Source of the DNA: an uncultured Roseateles sp.
GTDB taxonomy: Bacteria; Pseudomonadota; Gammaproteobacteria; Burkholderiales; Burkholderiaceae
DNA: 48,031 nucleotides
Direction of reading: 5' to 3'
Assembly (NCBI GenBank): GCA_946886855.1
Contig: CAMPJJ010000033.1
Span: forward strand, 1-48,031
Positions 9,316-17,712 of this stretch are shown in pieces. Both the position numbers and the translations under genes were made by a program. The notes under the pieces were generated by a model. It worked only from the letters and a program-made list of their open reading frames with translations. It was not told the origin of the DNA and did not search any database. How positions within the stretch are numbered: position 1 is the stretch's first letter; each line of letters begins with the position of its first letter.

Positions 9316-10259
9316 GAAAGAAATGAGGAATGCGTTTGCAAAGTCGCGGATTTTAGCGGTGCGCGACGCCCTCCCTTTAGGGGCCTGCCCAGCCCGTGCG
9401 TTCCCGAAACCCGTCAGCCACCCGTCGGGGCCGGTCATGTCGCTCCCACGCCTCGTCACAGACCGGCCGCAGATTGCCTCAATTTCGAGCAAACCACTGG
9501 AATACCGCTCGTGACAAGCACTTGCACGCGTCATCGCCAAGTGACACACATGCTTGTCCACAGGGGCGGGGGATAGATCCTCCGTTCGGAGGGGCGGGCT
9601 GGCCACCGTGCGGTCGCCTCTTCCGGCGTCATCGGCGGGTTGTCAACCCAAAATTCAAGGGGGCGGGGCTTGACTTATCCCCATTCAGCCGCTCCACCGA
9701 CCCCACGGACCCTGCTGTTGCATCGCAGCTGCTCGTTTTCCCGGGACATCGCTAACTCGTTGATTCATATGGAGCGATTTCGCTTGCCCGGAAATGAGGC
9801 ACGGAACCTCGGGGGGCCGTCGATCAAGGGTTTAGAGCCATCGCCGGCAAGTTTCCCACACAGTTATCCACAGTCTCGGTGGATAGCTTTCCGGGGTCTT
9901 TCAAATCAAGCATTTAGCGCACTTGCTTGAACCGCCGGACGAGGTCGGACGCCCCTTCGGCGGGACGCCGAGGGAGGTCTGGACCGTGCGACAGGGCCCC
10001 GATCCGTTACAAGTCCGGTCAGATCTGCCGATCGTCGACTCGCCCAAGCGTGCGCATGTCGTCATGCATGCACCAGCGCGCGTCATGAATCCGACATCCG
10101 GGGCGAGCAGCGTTTGCGCGGGCGGCGAAATCGGGGGGCGGCAAGGCCAATGACAGGTGGGCAAGTCGCGGGCCCGCTAGAGTCCCTGACTTGTTTCGGC
10201 GTGGTCGCTGTTTTCCGATGGTTGCGATGTGCCGGCTGCAGGCCGGCGAAAGGTTGGCG
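9316..10259. other. 944-base gene-free region with a DnaA-box cluster
   Basis: No convincing gene on either strand between the divergent starts of minC and the symporter gene. It is visibly less GC-rich than its neighbours in 9720-9930. It contains DnaA-box-like 9-mers (listed separately), a small CCTCCG-TT-CGGAGG palindrome at 9580-9593, and a GCCGGC-TGCAG-GCCGGC hairpin at 10231-10247 just before the symporter ribosome site. Short reading frames here, such as 9640-9930, lack a ribosome site and any recognisable protein. Genes to the left mostly run leftward and genes to the right mostly rightward, as expected at a replication origin, though promoter regions between divergent operons look the same. 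Confidence 0.6.
9554..9872 (+). promoter_or_regulatory. Cluster of DnaA-box-like 9-mers (candidate origin or DnaA-binding locus)
   Basis: Against the consensus TTWTNCACA the + strand has a perfect TTATCCACA at 9864-9872. It also has TTGTCCACA at 9554-9562, TTTCCCACA at 9852-9860 and TTATCCCCA at 9675-9683, each one mismatch away. Two boxes lie only 12 bases apart (9852 and 9864). All face the same way. In such GC-rich DNA a perfect box is rare by chance. No dnaA, dnaN, gyrB or rpmH is present in the window, so origin status is only a candidate call; a DnaA-titrating or DnaA-regulated promoter is the alternative. Confidence 0.45.
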
Positions 10260-11252
10260 ATGGGCATCCGGTCCTGGTTCCGCAAGGAATGGTTTCTGCT
10301 GGCGCTGGTCGGCGCGGTGGCGCTGGCCAGCTTCTGGCCCGAGCTGGGCCGCAGCGGCGGGCTGCTCCGGCTGGAGATCGTCAGCAACTGGGGCGTGGCG
10401 CTGGTGTTCTTCCTGACCGGGCTGGGCCTGTCCGCCGCGGCGCTGCGCGACGGCGCGCTGAAGTGGAAGGTCCACCTGCTGGTGCAGCTCAGCACCTATG
10501 CCCTCTTCCCGCTGCTGTGGTGGGGCTTCAGCGCCCTCTTCAGCCGCTGGCTGCCGCAAGACCTGGCCCTGGGCTTCGCCTACCTCTGCGCGCTGCCGTC
10601 GACGATCTCGTCATCCGTCGCCATGACCGTGCTGGCCCGGGGCAACGTGCCGGCCGCGATTTTCAACGCCAGCGTGTCCAGCCTGCTCGGCATCGTGCTG
10701 ACGCCGCTGCTGGTGGCGCTGATGGCCGGCACCAGCGGCGCGACGCTGCCCTTCGGCGAGGCGGTCTGGAAGCTGACCCAGCTGCTGCTGCTGCCGCTCG
10801 TCGCCGGCCAGTTGCTGCGCCCGCTGCTGCTGGGCTTCTACACGCGCCACAAGTCGCGGATCACGTTGATCGACCGCTGGGTGATCATCCTGCTGGTGCT
10901 GTCGGCGTTCAGCGACTCGGTGGCCTCGGGCCTGTGGCGTGACCACGGCGCGGAGCTGCTGGTCAAGGCCGCCCTCGGCGCGGCGCTGTTCCTGGCCGTC
11001 GTCATCGTGCTGAGCCGCCTGGCGGCCCGCGCGATGGGGCTGTCGGTGGAGGACGAGATCGCCGCGGTGTTCTGCGGCTCGAAGAAGACGCTGGCCTCCG
11101 GCGTGCCGATGGCCAAGCTGCTGTTCGGCGCGCATCCGGCGGTCGGCGTGATCGTCCTGCCGATCATGTTCTATCACCAGCTGCAGCTGATCCTGTGCTC
11201 GTGGCTCGCGCAGCGCTACGCGGCGCGCCCAACCCCCGCGCCAGGCGCCTAA
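10260..11252 (+). CDS. Bile acid:sodium symporter family protein (YfeH-like)
   Basis: Integral membrane transporter of the SBF-like family (PF13593), 330 residues with about nine to ten hydrophobic helices. The ATG at 10260 follows GAAAGG. Family features include FFLTGLGLSAAALRDG early on, CALPSTISSSVAMTVLARGN (the unwound substrate-site region), and FCGSKKTLASGVPMAKLLFG near residue 275. These match E. coli YfeH-type proteins rather than true bile-acid carriers; the natural substrate is unknown. It stands alone between the DnaA-box gap and metG. Its stop codon overlaps the likely -10 element of metG. Confidence 0.88.
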   Translation: MGIRSWFRKEWFLLALVGAVALASFWPELGRSGGLLRLEIVSNWGVALVFFLTGLGLSAAALRDGALKWKVHLLVQLSTYALFPLLWWGFSALFSRWLPQDLALGFAYLCALPSTISSSVAMTVLARGNVPAAIFNASVSSLLGIVLTPLLVALMAGTSGATLPFGEAVWKLTQLLLLPLVAGQLLRPLLLGFYTRHKSRITLIDRWVIILLVLSAFSDSVASGLWRDHGAELLVKAALGAALFLAVVIVLSRLAARAMGLSVEDEIAAVFCGSKKTLASGVPMAKLLFGAHPAVGVIVLPIMFYHQLQLILCSWLAQRYAARPTPAPGA

Positions 11253-11255
11253 AAT
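11250..11255 (+). promoter_or_regulatory. Putative -10 element of metG
   Basis: TAAAAT (one mismatch from TATAAT) overlaps the TAA stop of the symporter gene and lies about 100 bases before the metG ATG. No good -35 hexamer sits 16-18 bases upstream. This pattern in an otherwise GC-rich context makes it the best promoter candidate for metG. Confidence 0.35.
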
Positions 11256-11357
11256 GGCCGGTTCCCCCCGCGTGACCGCACGGCCCATCCAGGCGCCGGG
11301 CGCGGGGAGGAGAAACGCAGCCCCGCAGGCTGCCCAAAAAGCAGGCTCCTCAGCGCC

Positions 11358-13403
11358 ATGACACGCAAGATCTTCGTCACCACCGCCCTCCCGTACGCCA
11401 ATGCGAATTTCCACATTGGCCACATCATGGAGTACACCCAGGCCGACATCTGGGTGCGCTTCCAGCGGATGCAGGGCAGCGAGGTGCACTTCGTCTGCGC
11501 CGACGACGCGCACGGCGCGCCCATCATGATCGCGGCCGAGAAGGCCGGCAAAAGCCCGCAGCAGTTCGTCGCCGACATCGCGTCGGGCCGCCAGCAGTAC
11601 CTGGACGGCTTCCACATCAGCTTCGACAACTGGCACTCCACCGACGGCGCGGAGAACCACGAGCTGTCCAAGGAGATCTACCGCTCGCTGCGCGCCAACG
11701 AGCTGATCGCCGTCAAGACCATCGAGCAGTTCTTCGACCCGCAGAAGTCGATGTTCCTGCCCGACCGCTTCATCAAGGGCGAGTGCCCGAAGTGCGGCGC
11801 GAAGGACCAGTACGGCGACTCCTGCGAGGTCTGCGGCGCGGTCTACACGCCGACCGAGCTGAAGAACCCGTTCTCGGTGCTGACCGGTGCGACGCCGGTC
11901 ATGAAGAGTTCGGAGCACTACTTCTTCAAGCTGTCCGACCCGCGCTGCGTCGAGTTCCTCGAGCAATGGACGCAGGCGCCCGGCCGGCTGCAGCCGGAAG
12001 TGCTCAACAAGATCAAGGAGTGGTTCACCAAGGACGAGGACGGCAACGGCGGCCTGGGCGACTGGGACATCAGCCGCGACGCGCCCTACTTCGGCATCGA
12101 GATCCCCGACGCGCCGGGCAAGTACTTCTACGTCTGGCTGGACGCGCCGATCGGCTACCTGGCCTCGCTGAAGAACTACTTCGCCAAGACCGGCCGCGAC
12201 TTCGACGCGTTCATCCAGGACGAGTCCACCGAGCAGATCCATTTCATCGGCAAGGACATCACCTACTTCCACACGCTGTTCTGGCCGGCGATGCTGCACT
12301 TCAGCGGCCGCAAGACGCCCAACCACGTGTTCGTGCACGGCTTCCTCACCGTGAACGGCGGCGAGAAGATGTCCAAGAGCCGCGGCACCGGCCTGGATCC
12401 GCTGAAGTACCTGTCGCTGGGCATGAACCCGGAGTGGCTGCGCTACTACCTGGCCGCCAAGCTCAACAGCCGGGTCGAGGACGTCGACTTCAATCCCGAG
12501 GATTTCGTCGCCCGCGTCAATTCGGACCTGGTCGGCAAATACATCAACATCGCCAGCCGGGCGGCGGGTTTCCTGTCCAAGCGCTTCGGCGGCCAGCTGT
12601 CGGCGGACGTGGGGGTCGAGGGCCGCGCGCTGCTGGACGGCCTGCGCGCGCACAAGGGGACGATCGTCGAGCTCTACAAGACCCGCGAGTTCGGCAAGGC
12701 GCTGCGCGAGATCATGCTGCTGGCCGACCGCGTCAACGAGTACGTGGACCAGAACAAGCCCTGGGACCTCGCCAAGCTCGAGGGCAAGGACCAGGTGCTG
12801 CAGGACGTCTGCACCGTCTGCATCGAGGCCTTCCGCCTGCTGTCGATCTACCTGAAGCCGGTGCTGCCGGCGCTGGTCGCCAAGGTCGAGGCCTTCCTGC
12901 AGGTCGCGCCGATGAGCTTCGTCGACGCGGACCGCGCGCTGGGCGCGCACCGGATCGGCGGCTACGAGCACCTGATGCAGCGCGTCGACCCGAAGCTTTT
13001 GGAAGCGCTGTTCGAACCGCCCGCCCCGCCCAAGGTCGTGCCGGGCGGCGAGGAGCTGGCGCCCGAGATCAAGATCGACGACTTCGCCCAGGTCGACCTG
13101 CGCATCGCCAGGATCGTGAAGGCGGAACTGGTGGACGGCTCGGACAAGCTGCTGCGCCTGACGCTGGACGTCGGCGAGGGCCGCCTGCGCAACGTGTTCA
13201 GCGGCATCCGCAGCGCCTATCAGCCGGAGCAGCTCGAAGGCAAGCTCACGGTGATGGTCGCCAACCTGGCGCCGCGCAAGATGAAATTCGGCGTGTCCGA
13301 AGGCATGGTGCTGGCCGCCAGCCACGCGGACGAAAAGGCGAACCCCGGCATCTTCGTGCTGGAGCCCTTCCCGGGCGCACAGCCCGGCATGCGAGTTCGC
13401 TGA
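11358..13403 (+). CDS. metG: Methionyl-tRNA synthetase
   Basis: 681-residue class I aminoacyl-tRNA synthetase charging tRNA-Met. The N-terminal Rossmann fold has [19 protein letters not shown] with the HIGH signature. A zinc knuckle with CPKC and CEVC pairs lies at about residues 143-160. The KMSKS loop is [12 protein letters not shown] at about 333-344. The C-terminal about 105 residues, starting at [18 protein letters not shown], form the EMAP/Trbp111-type tRNA-binding dimerisation domain, so this is the long form as in E. coli. The leader of about 100 bases contains GGGGAGGAGA well upstream; no strong ribosome site directly precedes the ATG. Confidence 0.98.
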   Translation: MTRKIFVTTALPYANANFHIGHIMEYTQADIWVRFQRMQGSEVHFVCADDAHGAPIMIAAEKAGKSPQQFVADIASGRQQYLDGFHISFDNWHSTDGAENHELSKEIYRSLRANELIAVKTIEQFFDPQKSMFLPDRFIKGECPKCGAKDQYGDSCEVCGAVYTPTELKNPFSVLTGATPVMKSSEHYFFKLSDPRCVEFLEQWTQAPGRLQPEVLNKIKEWFTKDEDGNGGLGDWDISRDAPYFGIEIPDAPGKYFYVWLDAPIGYLASLKNYFAKTGRDFDAFIQDESTEQIHFIGKDITYFHTLFWPAMLHFSGRKTPNHVFVHGFLTVNGGEKMSKSRGTGLDPLKYLSLGMNPEWLRYYLAAKLNSRVEDVDFNPEDFVARVNSDLVGKYINIASRAAGFLSKRFGGQLSADVGVEGRALLDGLRAHKGTIVELYKTREFGKALREIMLLADRVNEYVDQNKPWDLAKLEGKDQVLQDVCTVCIEAFRLLSIYLKPVLPALVAKVEAFLQVAPMSFVDADRALGAHRIGGYEHLMQRVDPKLLEALFEPPAPPKVVPGGEELAPEIKIDDFAQVDLRIARIVKAELVDGSDKLLRLTLDVGEGRLRNVFSGIRSAYQPEQLEGKLTVMVANLAPRKMKFGVSEGMVLAASHADEKANPGIFVLEPFPGAQPGMRVR

Positions 13404-13412
13404 CCCCCCCTA

Positions 13413-13441
13413 CCGGCTGACGCCGGCCCCCTCCAGGGGGC
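13413..13441. repeat. Paired GC-rich hairpins after metG, possible dispersed intergenic repeat or terminator
   Basis: Two adjacent inverted repeats follow the metG stop: CCGGC-TGAC-GCCGG (13413-13426) and GCCCCC-TCCA-GGGGGC (13426-13441). A further GC-rich, self-complementary stretch runs to about 13470. Such a string of palindromes has the look of betaproteobacterial dispersed intergenic repeats. No T-run is present, so intrinsic termination is unproved. No second copy was noticed in this window. Confidence 0.4.
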
Positions 13442-13525
13442 GAGCCCGAAGGCCCGGCGGAGCCGGCGCCTCGGACTCCGCCTGGTCAATACCTTAAGAT
13501 TCACGCTCACCCACGAGATTCCGCC

Positions 13526-13729
13526 ATGCCGCTGTTCTGGAAGAAATACGAATCCGAAGTCACGCAGTTCATCAATGAACTGAAGTCCAAGAAGCCGACG
13601 CTGGAAGCCGAACAACGCGCCGGCCGGGCGCTGCTGTGGGACCGCGAGCAGGACCGCCAGGCGCAGTCGGGCTACAACGACGCGCGCGTGTCGCAGCAGC
13701 CCTACGTCTATCAGACCAAGTCCGAGTGA
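13526..13729 (+). CDS. DUF3460 family small protein
   Basis: 67-residue cytoplasmic protein beginning MPLFWKKYESEVTQFINELK and containing RAGRALLWDREQDRQAQ, which are the conserved blocks of DUF3460, a short family typical of Burkholderiales. Function unknown. It is charged and mostly helical, with no signal peptide or membrane segment. A possible -10 element TAAGAT lies at 13495-13500. The ribosome site is weak. It sits 50 bases ahead of scpA on the same strand, an order I recognise from related genomes, suggesting co-transcription. Confidence 0.85.
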   Translation: MPLFWKKYESEVTQFINELKSKKPTLEAEQRAGRALLWDREQDRQAQSGYNDARVSQQPYVYQTKSE

Positions 13730-13779
13730 CCTGACGCCGCCGGTCTGACCGACCTCGCCGCTCGACCGTCGTTCCCTGC

Positions 13780-14655
13780 GTGAGCAACGCCGACGACCCT
13801 CGCGACACCGCCCTGACGCTGCCGGACCCACCGGCGGATCAGGGCGGCGACGCTTCCACGCCTGAAGCGGTCGACCATGTCGCCGTCGCCCGGCTGTACG
13901 GCGAACCGCTGTTCGCCATGCCGCAGGACCTCTACATCCCGCCGGATGCGCTGGAGGTGTTCCTGGAGGCGTTCCAGGGGCCGCTGGACCTGTTGCTGTA
14001 CCTGATCCGCAAGCAGAACTTCAACATCCTCGACATCCCGCTGGCCGAGGTCACGCGGCAGTACCTCAGCTACGTCGAGCAGCTGCGCAAGCACAACCTC
14101 GAACTGGCCAGCGAGTACCTGCTGATGGCCGCGATGCTGATCGAGATCAAGTCGCGGATGCTGCTGCCGCCCAAGAAGACGGACGACGGCGGCGAGCCCG
14201 AGGATCCGCGCGCGGAACTGGTCCGCCGGCTGCTGGAGTACGAGCAGATGAAGCAGGCCGCGCTGCGGCTGGACCAGATGCCGGTGCTGGGACGGGACTT
14301 CCTGCGGGCGCAGATCCACATCGAGCAGTCCCTGGCGCCGCGGCTGCCGGACGTGCATGTCGACGACCTGCGCGCCGCCTGGGCGGACCTGATGCGCCGC
14401 GCCAAGCTCAACCAGCACCACAAGATCTCGCGCGAGCAGTTGTCGGTGCGCGAGTACATGTCGCACCTGCTGCGCCGATTGCAGGGGCAGCGTTTCGTCG
14501 AGTTCGAGGACCTGTTCGAGCTGGACAAGGGCACGCAGGTGGTGGTCGTGTCCTTCATCGCGATGCTCGAACTGGCGCGGGAGCGCCTGGTCGAGATCAC
14601 GCAGGCGGAAGCCTTCGCGCCGATCTACGTGCGGTTGGCCTACTCGCCCACTTGA
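13780..14655 (+). CDS. scpA: Segregation and condensation protein A
   Basis: 291-residue kleisin subunit of the SMC-ScpA-ScpB complex that organises and segregates the chromosome. The GTG at 13780 is the start closest to the conserved domain in size terms; the ribosome site is poor. After a variable 55-residue N-terminus comes the kleisin core EVFLEAFQGPLDLLLYLIRK, then NFNILDIPLAEVTRQYL, YLLMAAMLIEIKSRMLLP and, near the end, the winged-helix segment VSFIAMLELARERLVEI, which contacts the SMC head. scpB and smc are not in the window. Confidence 0.93.
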   Translation: MSNADDPRDTALTLPDPPADQGGDASTPEAVDHVAVARLYGEPLFAMPQDLYIPPDALEVFLEAFQGPLDLLLYLIRKQNFNILDIPLAEVTRQYLSYVEQLRKHNLELASEYLLMAAMLIEIKSRMLLPPKKTDDGGEPEDPRAELVRRLLEYEQMKQAALRLDQMPVLGRDFLRAQIHIEQSLAPRLPDVHVDDLRAAWADLMRRAKLNQHHKISREQLSVREYMSHLLRRLQGQRFVEFEDLFELDKGTQVVVVSFIAMLELARERLVEITQAEAFAPIYVRLAYSPT

Positions 14656-14719
14656 GCGCCCACTCGAGCGCCCACCTGAGCGCCGACCAGCGCGCCGACC
14701 AGCGCGCCTGACCATGCAA

Positions 14720-14742
14720 AACGCCGGGTCGTGCCCGGCGTT
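14720..14742. terminator. Bidirectional terminator between scpA and the NarL-type regulator
   Basis: AACGCCGGG-TCGTG-CCCGGCGTT gives a 9-base-pair stem with a 5-base loop. On the minus strand it is followed by TTTTGC and on the plus strand by TTGCTTGTT. It lies between the converging stops at 14655 and 14780, so it can serve both genes. Confidence 0.8.
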
Positions 14743-14779
14743 GCTTGTTCCTTGCCCGCGGCGGGCGGCAGCCCCGACC

Positions 14780-15520
14780 TCAGCGGAAGGTGGTGAACGC
14801 GGCGTTCGGTTGCCGCTGGACCATCTGCCCGACCGCCAGCACGGCCTGCGTGCGCGAGCTGACGCCCAGCGCCTTGAGCACCGCGGCGACGTGGTCCTTG
14901 ATCGTCTCGACCGACACGCCCAGCTCGCGGGCGATGATCTTGTTCGGCTTGCCCTGCAGCAGCAGCGCCAGCACATCGGTCTGGCGCGGCGTGAGTTGCA
15001 GGCTTTCGAGCCCGGCCGTGGTCTGGTAGCCGGCCTGGCTGGCCAGCGCCTGGACCTGCTGCAGCTTGGCGCCGTTCGGCGTGGCTTCGGCGACGGCGAC
15101 CGGCTCCGGTTCCGGCGGCGCGTCCGAACCCAGCGACATCGGCGGCACGTAGATCCCGCCCGACATCACCAGCTTCAGCGCCTGCGCCAGCACGTCGTTG
15201 CCGGTGCGCTTGGGGATGAAGCCCATCGCGCCCTGGTCGATCGCGCGGATCACGTCGCTGGCGCGATCGGAGGCGGAAATCACCACGACCGGCAGCGACG
15301 GGTATTGCGCGCGGAACTCTTCCAGCACGTCGAAACCGCTGGCGTCGCCCAGGTTCAGATCCAGCAGCACCAGATCGAAGTCCTGCCGCGACTTCAAGGT
15401 GTCGCGCGCCTGAGCCGCGCTGTCGGCGCCCAGCACCTGCACGTCTTCCCCCAGACCTTGAATCACGGTCTGGAGCGCGGCCAGGATCAGCGGGTGGTCG
15501 TCGATCAGCAAAACCCTCAC
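14780..15520 (-). CDS. NarL/FixJ-family two-component response regulator
   Basis: 246-residue DNA-binding response regulator. The receiver domain has the acidic pair D7/D8, phosphorylation site D54 in LVLLDLNLGD, and the conserved lysine in FIPKRT. An Ala/Pro/Glu linker (about 130-180) leads to a LuxR-type helix-turn-helix: LTPRQTDVLALLLQGKPNKI and ARELGVSVETIKDHVAAVLKAL. Start is GTG at 15520 with an AGGAGAG site 7 bases upstream. No partner kinase is adjacent, so it is an orphan here and its targets are unknown. A GGGGA-GAC-TCCCC palindrome at 15556-15568 and a TATGAT-like -10 (15604-15609, minus strand) lie upstream. Confidence 0.93.
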   Translation of the reverse strand: MRVLLIDDHPLILAALQTVIQGLGEDVQVLGADSAAQARDTLKSRQDFDLVLLDLNLGDASGFDVLEEFRAQYPSLPVVVISASDRASDVIRAIDQGAMGFIPKRTGNDVLAQALKLVMSGGIYVPPMSLGSDAPPEPEPVAVAEATPNGAKLQQVQALASQAGYQTTAGLESLQLTPRQTDVLALLLQGKPNKIIARELGVSVETIKDHVAAVLKALGVSSRTQAVLAVGQMVQRQPNAAFTTFR

Positions 15521-15837
15521 GGGTGTCTCTCCTTGGATGGGTCGGACTTCGACGAGGGGAGACTCCCCACCGGCCGCACCGAATAACTTCGAATCAGGGC
15601 GCGATCATAGGCGGGCGCTTCGGGGCAGGCACTCCCCCTTACGGTGGCGTCTGACACGGTAGAAAGTTCTATTGGCAAACTGCATTTTTTGTATTCGCAC
15701 ATCGAGGGACTGGCGTGCGAAGGCTTCCGTCGAGGGCGGCGGCATATCAATGACGCTGCAGAAGTGGTGGAAACGACACCAGCGTGCGCTCCTCGCGCGG
15801 TCGGTCCGTCGCCTTCGGGGGCGCTTGGCGCGCGGGA
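15521..15837. promoter_or_regulatory. Upstream region of the NarL-type regulator
   Basis: 317 bases without a supported gene between the regulator start and the MaoC-like gene's stop. On the minus strand it holds TATGAT (complement of 15604-15609), a plausible -10 without a good -35, and the palindrome GGGGA-GAC-TCCCC at 15556-15568 between it and the start. An unusually AT-rich patch, about 15660-15700, contains a run of six T. A frame from the ATG at 15750 runs into the MaoC-like gene on the other strand but has no ribosome site. Confidence 0.35.
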
Positions 15838-16290
15838 TCAGCGGTATTGGCGCGTCAGCGATTCAGCGATGCAGACCGGCTTCCCACCGGCTTCGCGCTC
15901 GACGGTCACCTCGACCATCATCTGCACACCGCCCTCGACCGGATCCAGGCGCCTCAGCACGAAACGCCCGCGCAGCCGGCTGTCGACCGGCACCGGCGCC
16001 GGGAAGCGCACGCGATCCAGGCCGTAGTTGATCCCCATGCGGACTTCCTTCACCCGGAACGCGGTCTCGTAGAAACGCGGCAGCAGGCTGAGCGTCAGGA
16101 AACCGTGCGCGATGGTGGCGCCGAAGGGCCCGTCGGCGGCGCGGGCCGGATCGGTGTGGATCCATTGCTGGTCCTCGGTCGCATCGGCGAAGGCCTGGAT
16201 CCGCGTCTGGTCCACCACGATCCAGTCGGACACGCCGATCTCCTCGCCCACAAGGGGGGTCAGGTCTTCCAGCTTCTCGAACATCCGCAT
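15838..16290 (-). CDS. MaoC-like (R)-specific enoyl-CoA hydratase/dehydratase
   Basis: 150-residue single hot-dog-fold protein of the MaoC/NodN-like hydratase group, which typically hydrates enoyl-CoA thioesters. The hydratase-2 motif is seen as AFADATEDQQWIHTDPARA followed by GPFGATIAHGFLTLSLLP, with the catalytic Asp and His in their usual places. The ATG at 16290 follows AGGAGA; a second in-frame ATG lies two codons later. The gene ends just inside a gap before the NarL-type regulator and runs in the same direction as the ParA-like gene upstream (62 bases apart). Substrate chain length and a role in polyhydroxyalkanoate or fatty acid metabolism cannot be decided from sequence. Confidence 0.88.
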   Translation of the reverse strand: MRMFEKLEDLTPLVGEEIGVSDWIVVDQTRIQAFADATEDQQWIHTDPARAADGPFGATIAHGFLTLSLLPRFYETAFRVKEVRMGINYGLDRVRFPAPVPVDSRLRGRFVLRRLDPVEGGVQMMVEVTVEREAGGKPVCIAESLTRQYR

Positions 16291-16352
16291 CCCGGTCTCC
16301 TGTCGTTCTGAGGTCTTCAGCGCCGGCAGGTCCCGGAGCGGGCGCGCAAGGG

Positions 16353-17030
16353 TCAGTCCTTGCCCGCCTTCCCCGGCCGGTCCAGCCAGGCGCAGAGTCG
16401 TTGCCACTGTTCCAGATCGCGCGCCACGCGGCCGGGGGCGATGTCCCAGAGCGTCAGCCCGCGCGCGGCGAGTTGCACATAGTTCTGGGTGTCCCGCAGC
16501 TCGGCCAGCAGCGGCAGCCCGAGCTGCTCGATGAACTGGTGCAGCTGCTGCTGCGACAGCGTCCCCTCGCGGACCCGCATCGCCACCAGCGCGATGTCGA
16601 GCCCCCTGCCGGACTTGTCCGAGGACTTGTCGCCGGGCCTGCCGCGATCCTGGGCCGCATCTTGCAGCTCGCGCACGAAGTCGTATGTCGCCTGGATGTC
16701 AAAGAGGCTGGGCTGCAGCGGCACGACCACGCGGTCCGCCACCTTGAGCGCCTGCGCCAGCTTCTTGCCGTGCAGGCCGGCGGGGGTGTCAAGCACCGCG
16801 TGCGACACCCCCTTCGGGCTGCGCAGCTGCTCGACCGAGGCCAGTTCCCAGCCGCGGATCGCCGGCAGGGCCGCGGGCCGCTGCGCGAGCCAGCGCGCCG
16901 AGGACTGCTGCCGGTCGATGTCGCCCAGCATCACCGCGCGCCCGCGATGGGCCAGGAATCCCGCGATGTTGCTCGCGAGCGTGCTCTTGCCGACCCCGCC
17001 CTTGGGGTTGGCGACCAGGATCACCGGCAT
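16353..17030 (-). CDS. Orphan ParA/MinD-family ATPase
   Basis: 225-residue P-loop ATPase with the deviant Walker A motif NPKGGVGKSTLASN at residues 8-21, GDIDRQQSSARWL as Walker A'/switch I, and HAVLDTPAGLHGKKL as Walker B. There is no MinD-type amphipathic tail; the C-terminus is LDRPGKAGKD. The ATG at 17030 has a GGAGAGG site. No ParB-like partner and no parS-like repeat is nearby, so it is not a chromosome-partition pair here. Orphan ParAs of this kind position other cargo such as chemoreceptor arrays, carboxysomes or polar complexes. Its 61-base divergent spacer with the KefF-like gene is the only regulatory context visible. Confidence 0.9.
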   Translation of the reverse strand: MPVILVANPKGGVGKSTLASNIAGFLAHRGRAVMLGDIDRQQSSARWLAQRPAALPAIRGWELASVEQLRSPKGVSHAVLDTPAGLHGKKLAQALKVADRVVVPLQPSLFDIQATYDFVRELQDAAQDRGRPGDKSSDKSGRGLDIALVAMRVREGTLSQQQLHQFIEQLGLPLLAELRDTQNYVQLAARGLTLWDIAPGRVARDLEQWQRLCAWLDRPGKAGKD

Positions 17031-17091
17031 GGCCTCTCCTCTCCTCGATGAGGTGCGCGCGATGTTATGCGATACCGCAAAATCGGCCGCC

Positions 17092-17712
17092 ATGAGCGCC
17101 CCCTCCTCCATCCTCATCCTGGCCGCGCATCCGGACCTGGCCCATTCCCGCGTCACGCGGGCGATGCTGTCCGCCGCGCACGGCCTGCCCGACGTCCGCG
17201 TGCGCGATCTCTACGCGCTCTATCCGGACTACTCGATCGACACGCATGCCGAGCAGGAGGCGCTGCGCGACGCCGGGATGCTGGTCTGGCTGCATCCGAT
17301 GCACTGGTACGGCATGCCCGCGCTGATGAAGCTGTGGGTCGACGAGGTGCTGAGCGTGGGCTTCGCCTACGGCCAGACCGGCCACGCGCTGCACGGCAAG
17401 GACCTGTGGCTGGTGACCTCGGCCGGCGGCAGCGAGCACTCCTACAGCGCCGAGGGCTACAACCGCCATCCGGTCGGCGATTTCCTGCTGCCCTACGCGC
17501 AGACGGCCGCGCTGTGCGGCATGCGCTTCCTGCCGCCGCTGATCCTGCACGGCGCGCAGAAGGCGCCGGCCGAGCGGGTCCAGGCCCATGTCCAGGCTTT
17601 CGTCGAGGGACTTCGCGCGCTGCCCGCGTGGTGCGAGCACCAGCCCGATCCGGGCCAGGAGACGGTCCCCGACGACGAGCGCCCGGTGCGCGAGGAAGGA
17701 GCGCCGGTCTGA
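17092..17712 (+). CDS. kefF: KefF-like NAD(P)H quinone oxidoreductase, ancillary subunit of Kef
   Basis: 206-residue flavodoxin-fold FMN enzyme of the NQO1/KefF family, which activates KefC-type glutathione-gated potassium efflux and reduces quinones. Seen: ILILAAHPDLAHSRV (FMN phosphate loop), WLHPMHWYGMPALMKLWVDE (the family's signature), and SAGGSEHSYSAEGYNRH. The ATG at 17092 is 61 bases from the divergent ParA-like start. Its TGA stop overlaps the ATG of kefC (TGATG), which implies translational coupling and strongly supports the KefF assignment. A basic/acidic tail of about 20 residues extends past the domain. Confidence 0.9.
   Translation: MSAPSSILILAAHPDLAHSRVTRAMLSAAHGLPDVRVRDLYALYPDYSIDTHAEQEALRDAGMLVWLHPMHWYGMPALMKLWVDEVLSVGFAYGQTGHALHGKDLWLVTSAGGSEHSYSAEGYNRHPVGDFLLPYAQTAALCGMRFLPPLILHGAQKAPAERVQAHVQAFVEGLRALPAWCEHQPDPGQETVPDDERPVREEGAPV

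Noticed and set aside
9640..9930. Short plus-strand frame in the DnaA-box gap
   Set aside because: No ribosome site, no recognisable protein, and it overlaps the DnaA-box region; more likely non-coding.
15750..16031. Small plus-strand gene starting MTLQKWWKRHQRALLA
   Set aside because: No ribosome site, Arg-rich continuation, and overlap with the 3' end of the MaoC-like gene on the other strand.
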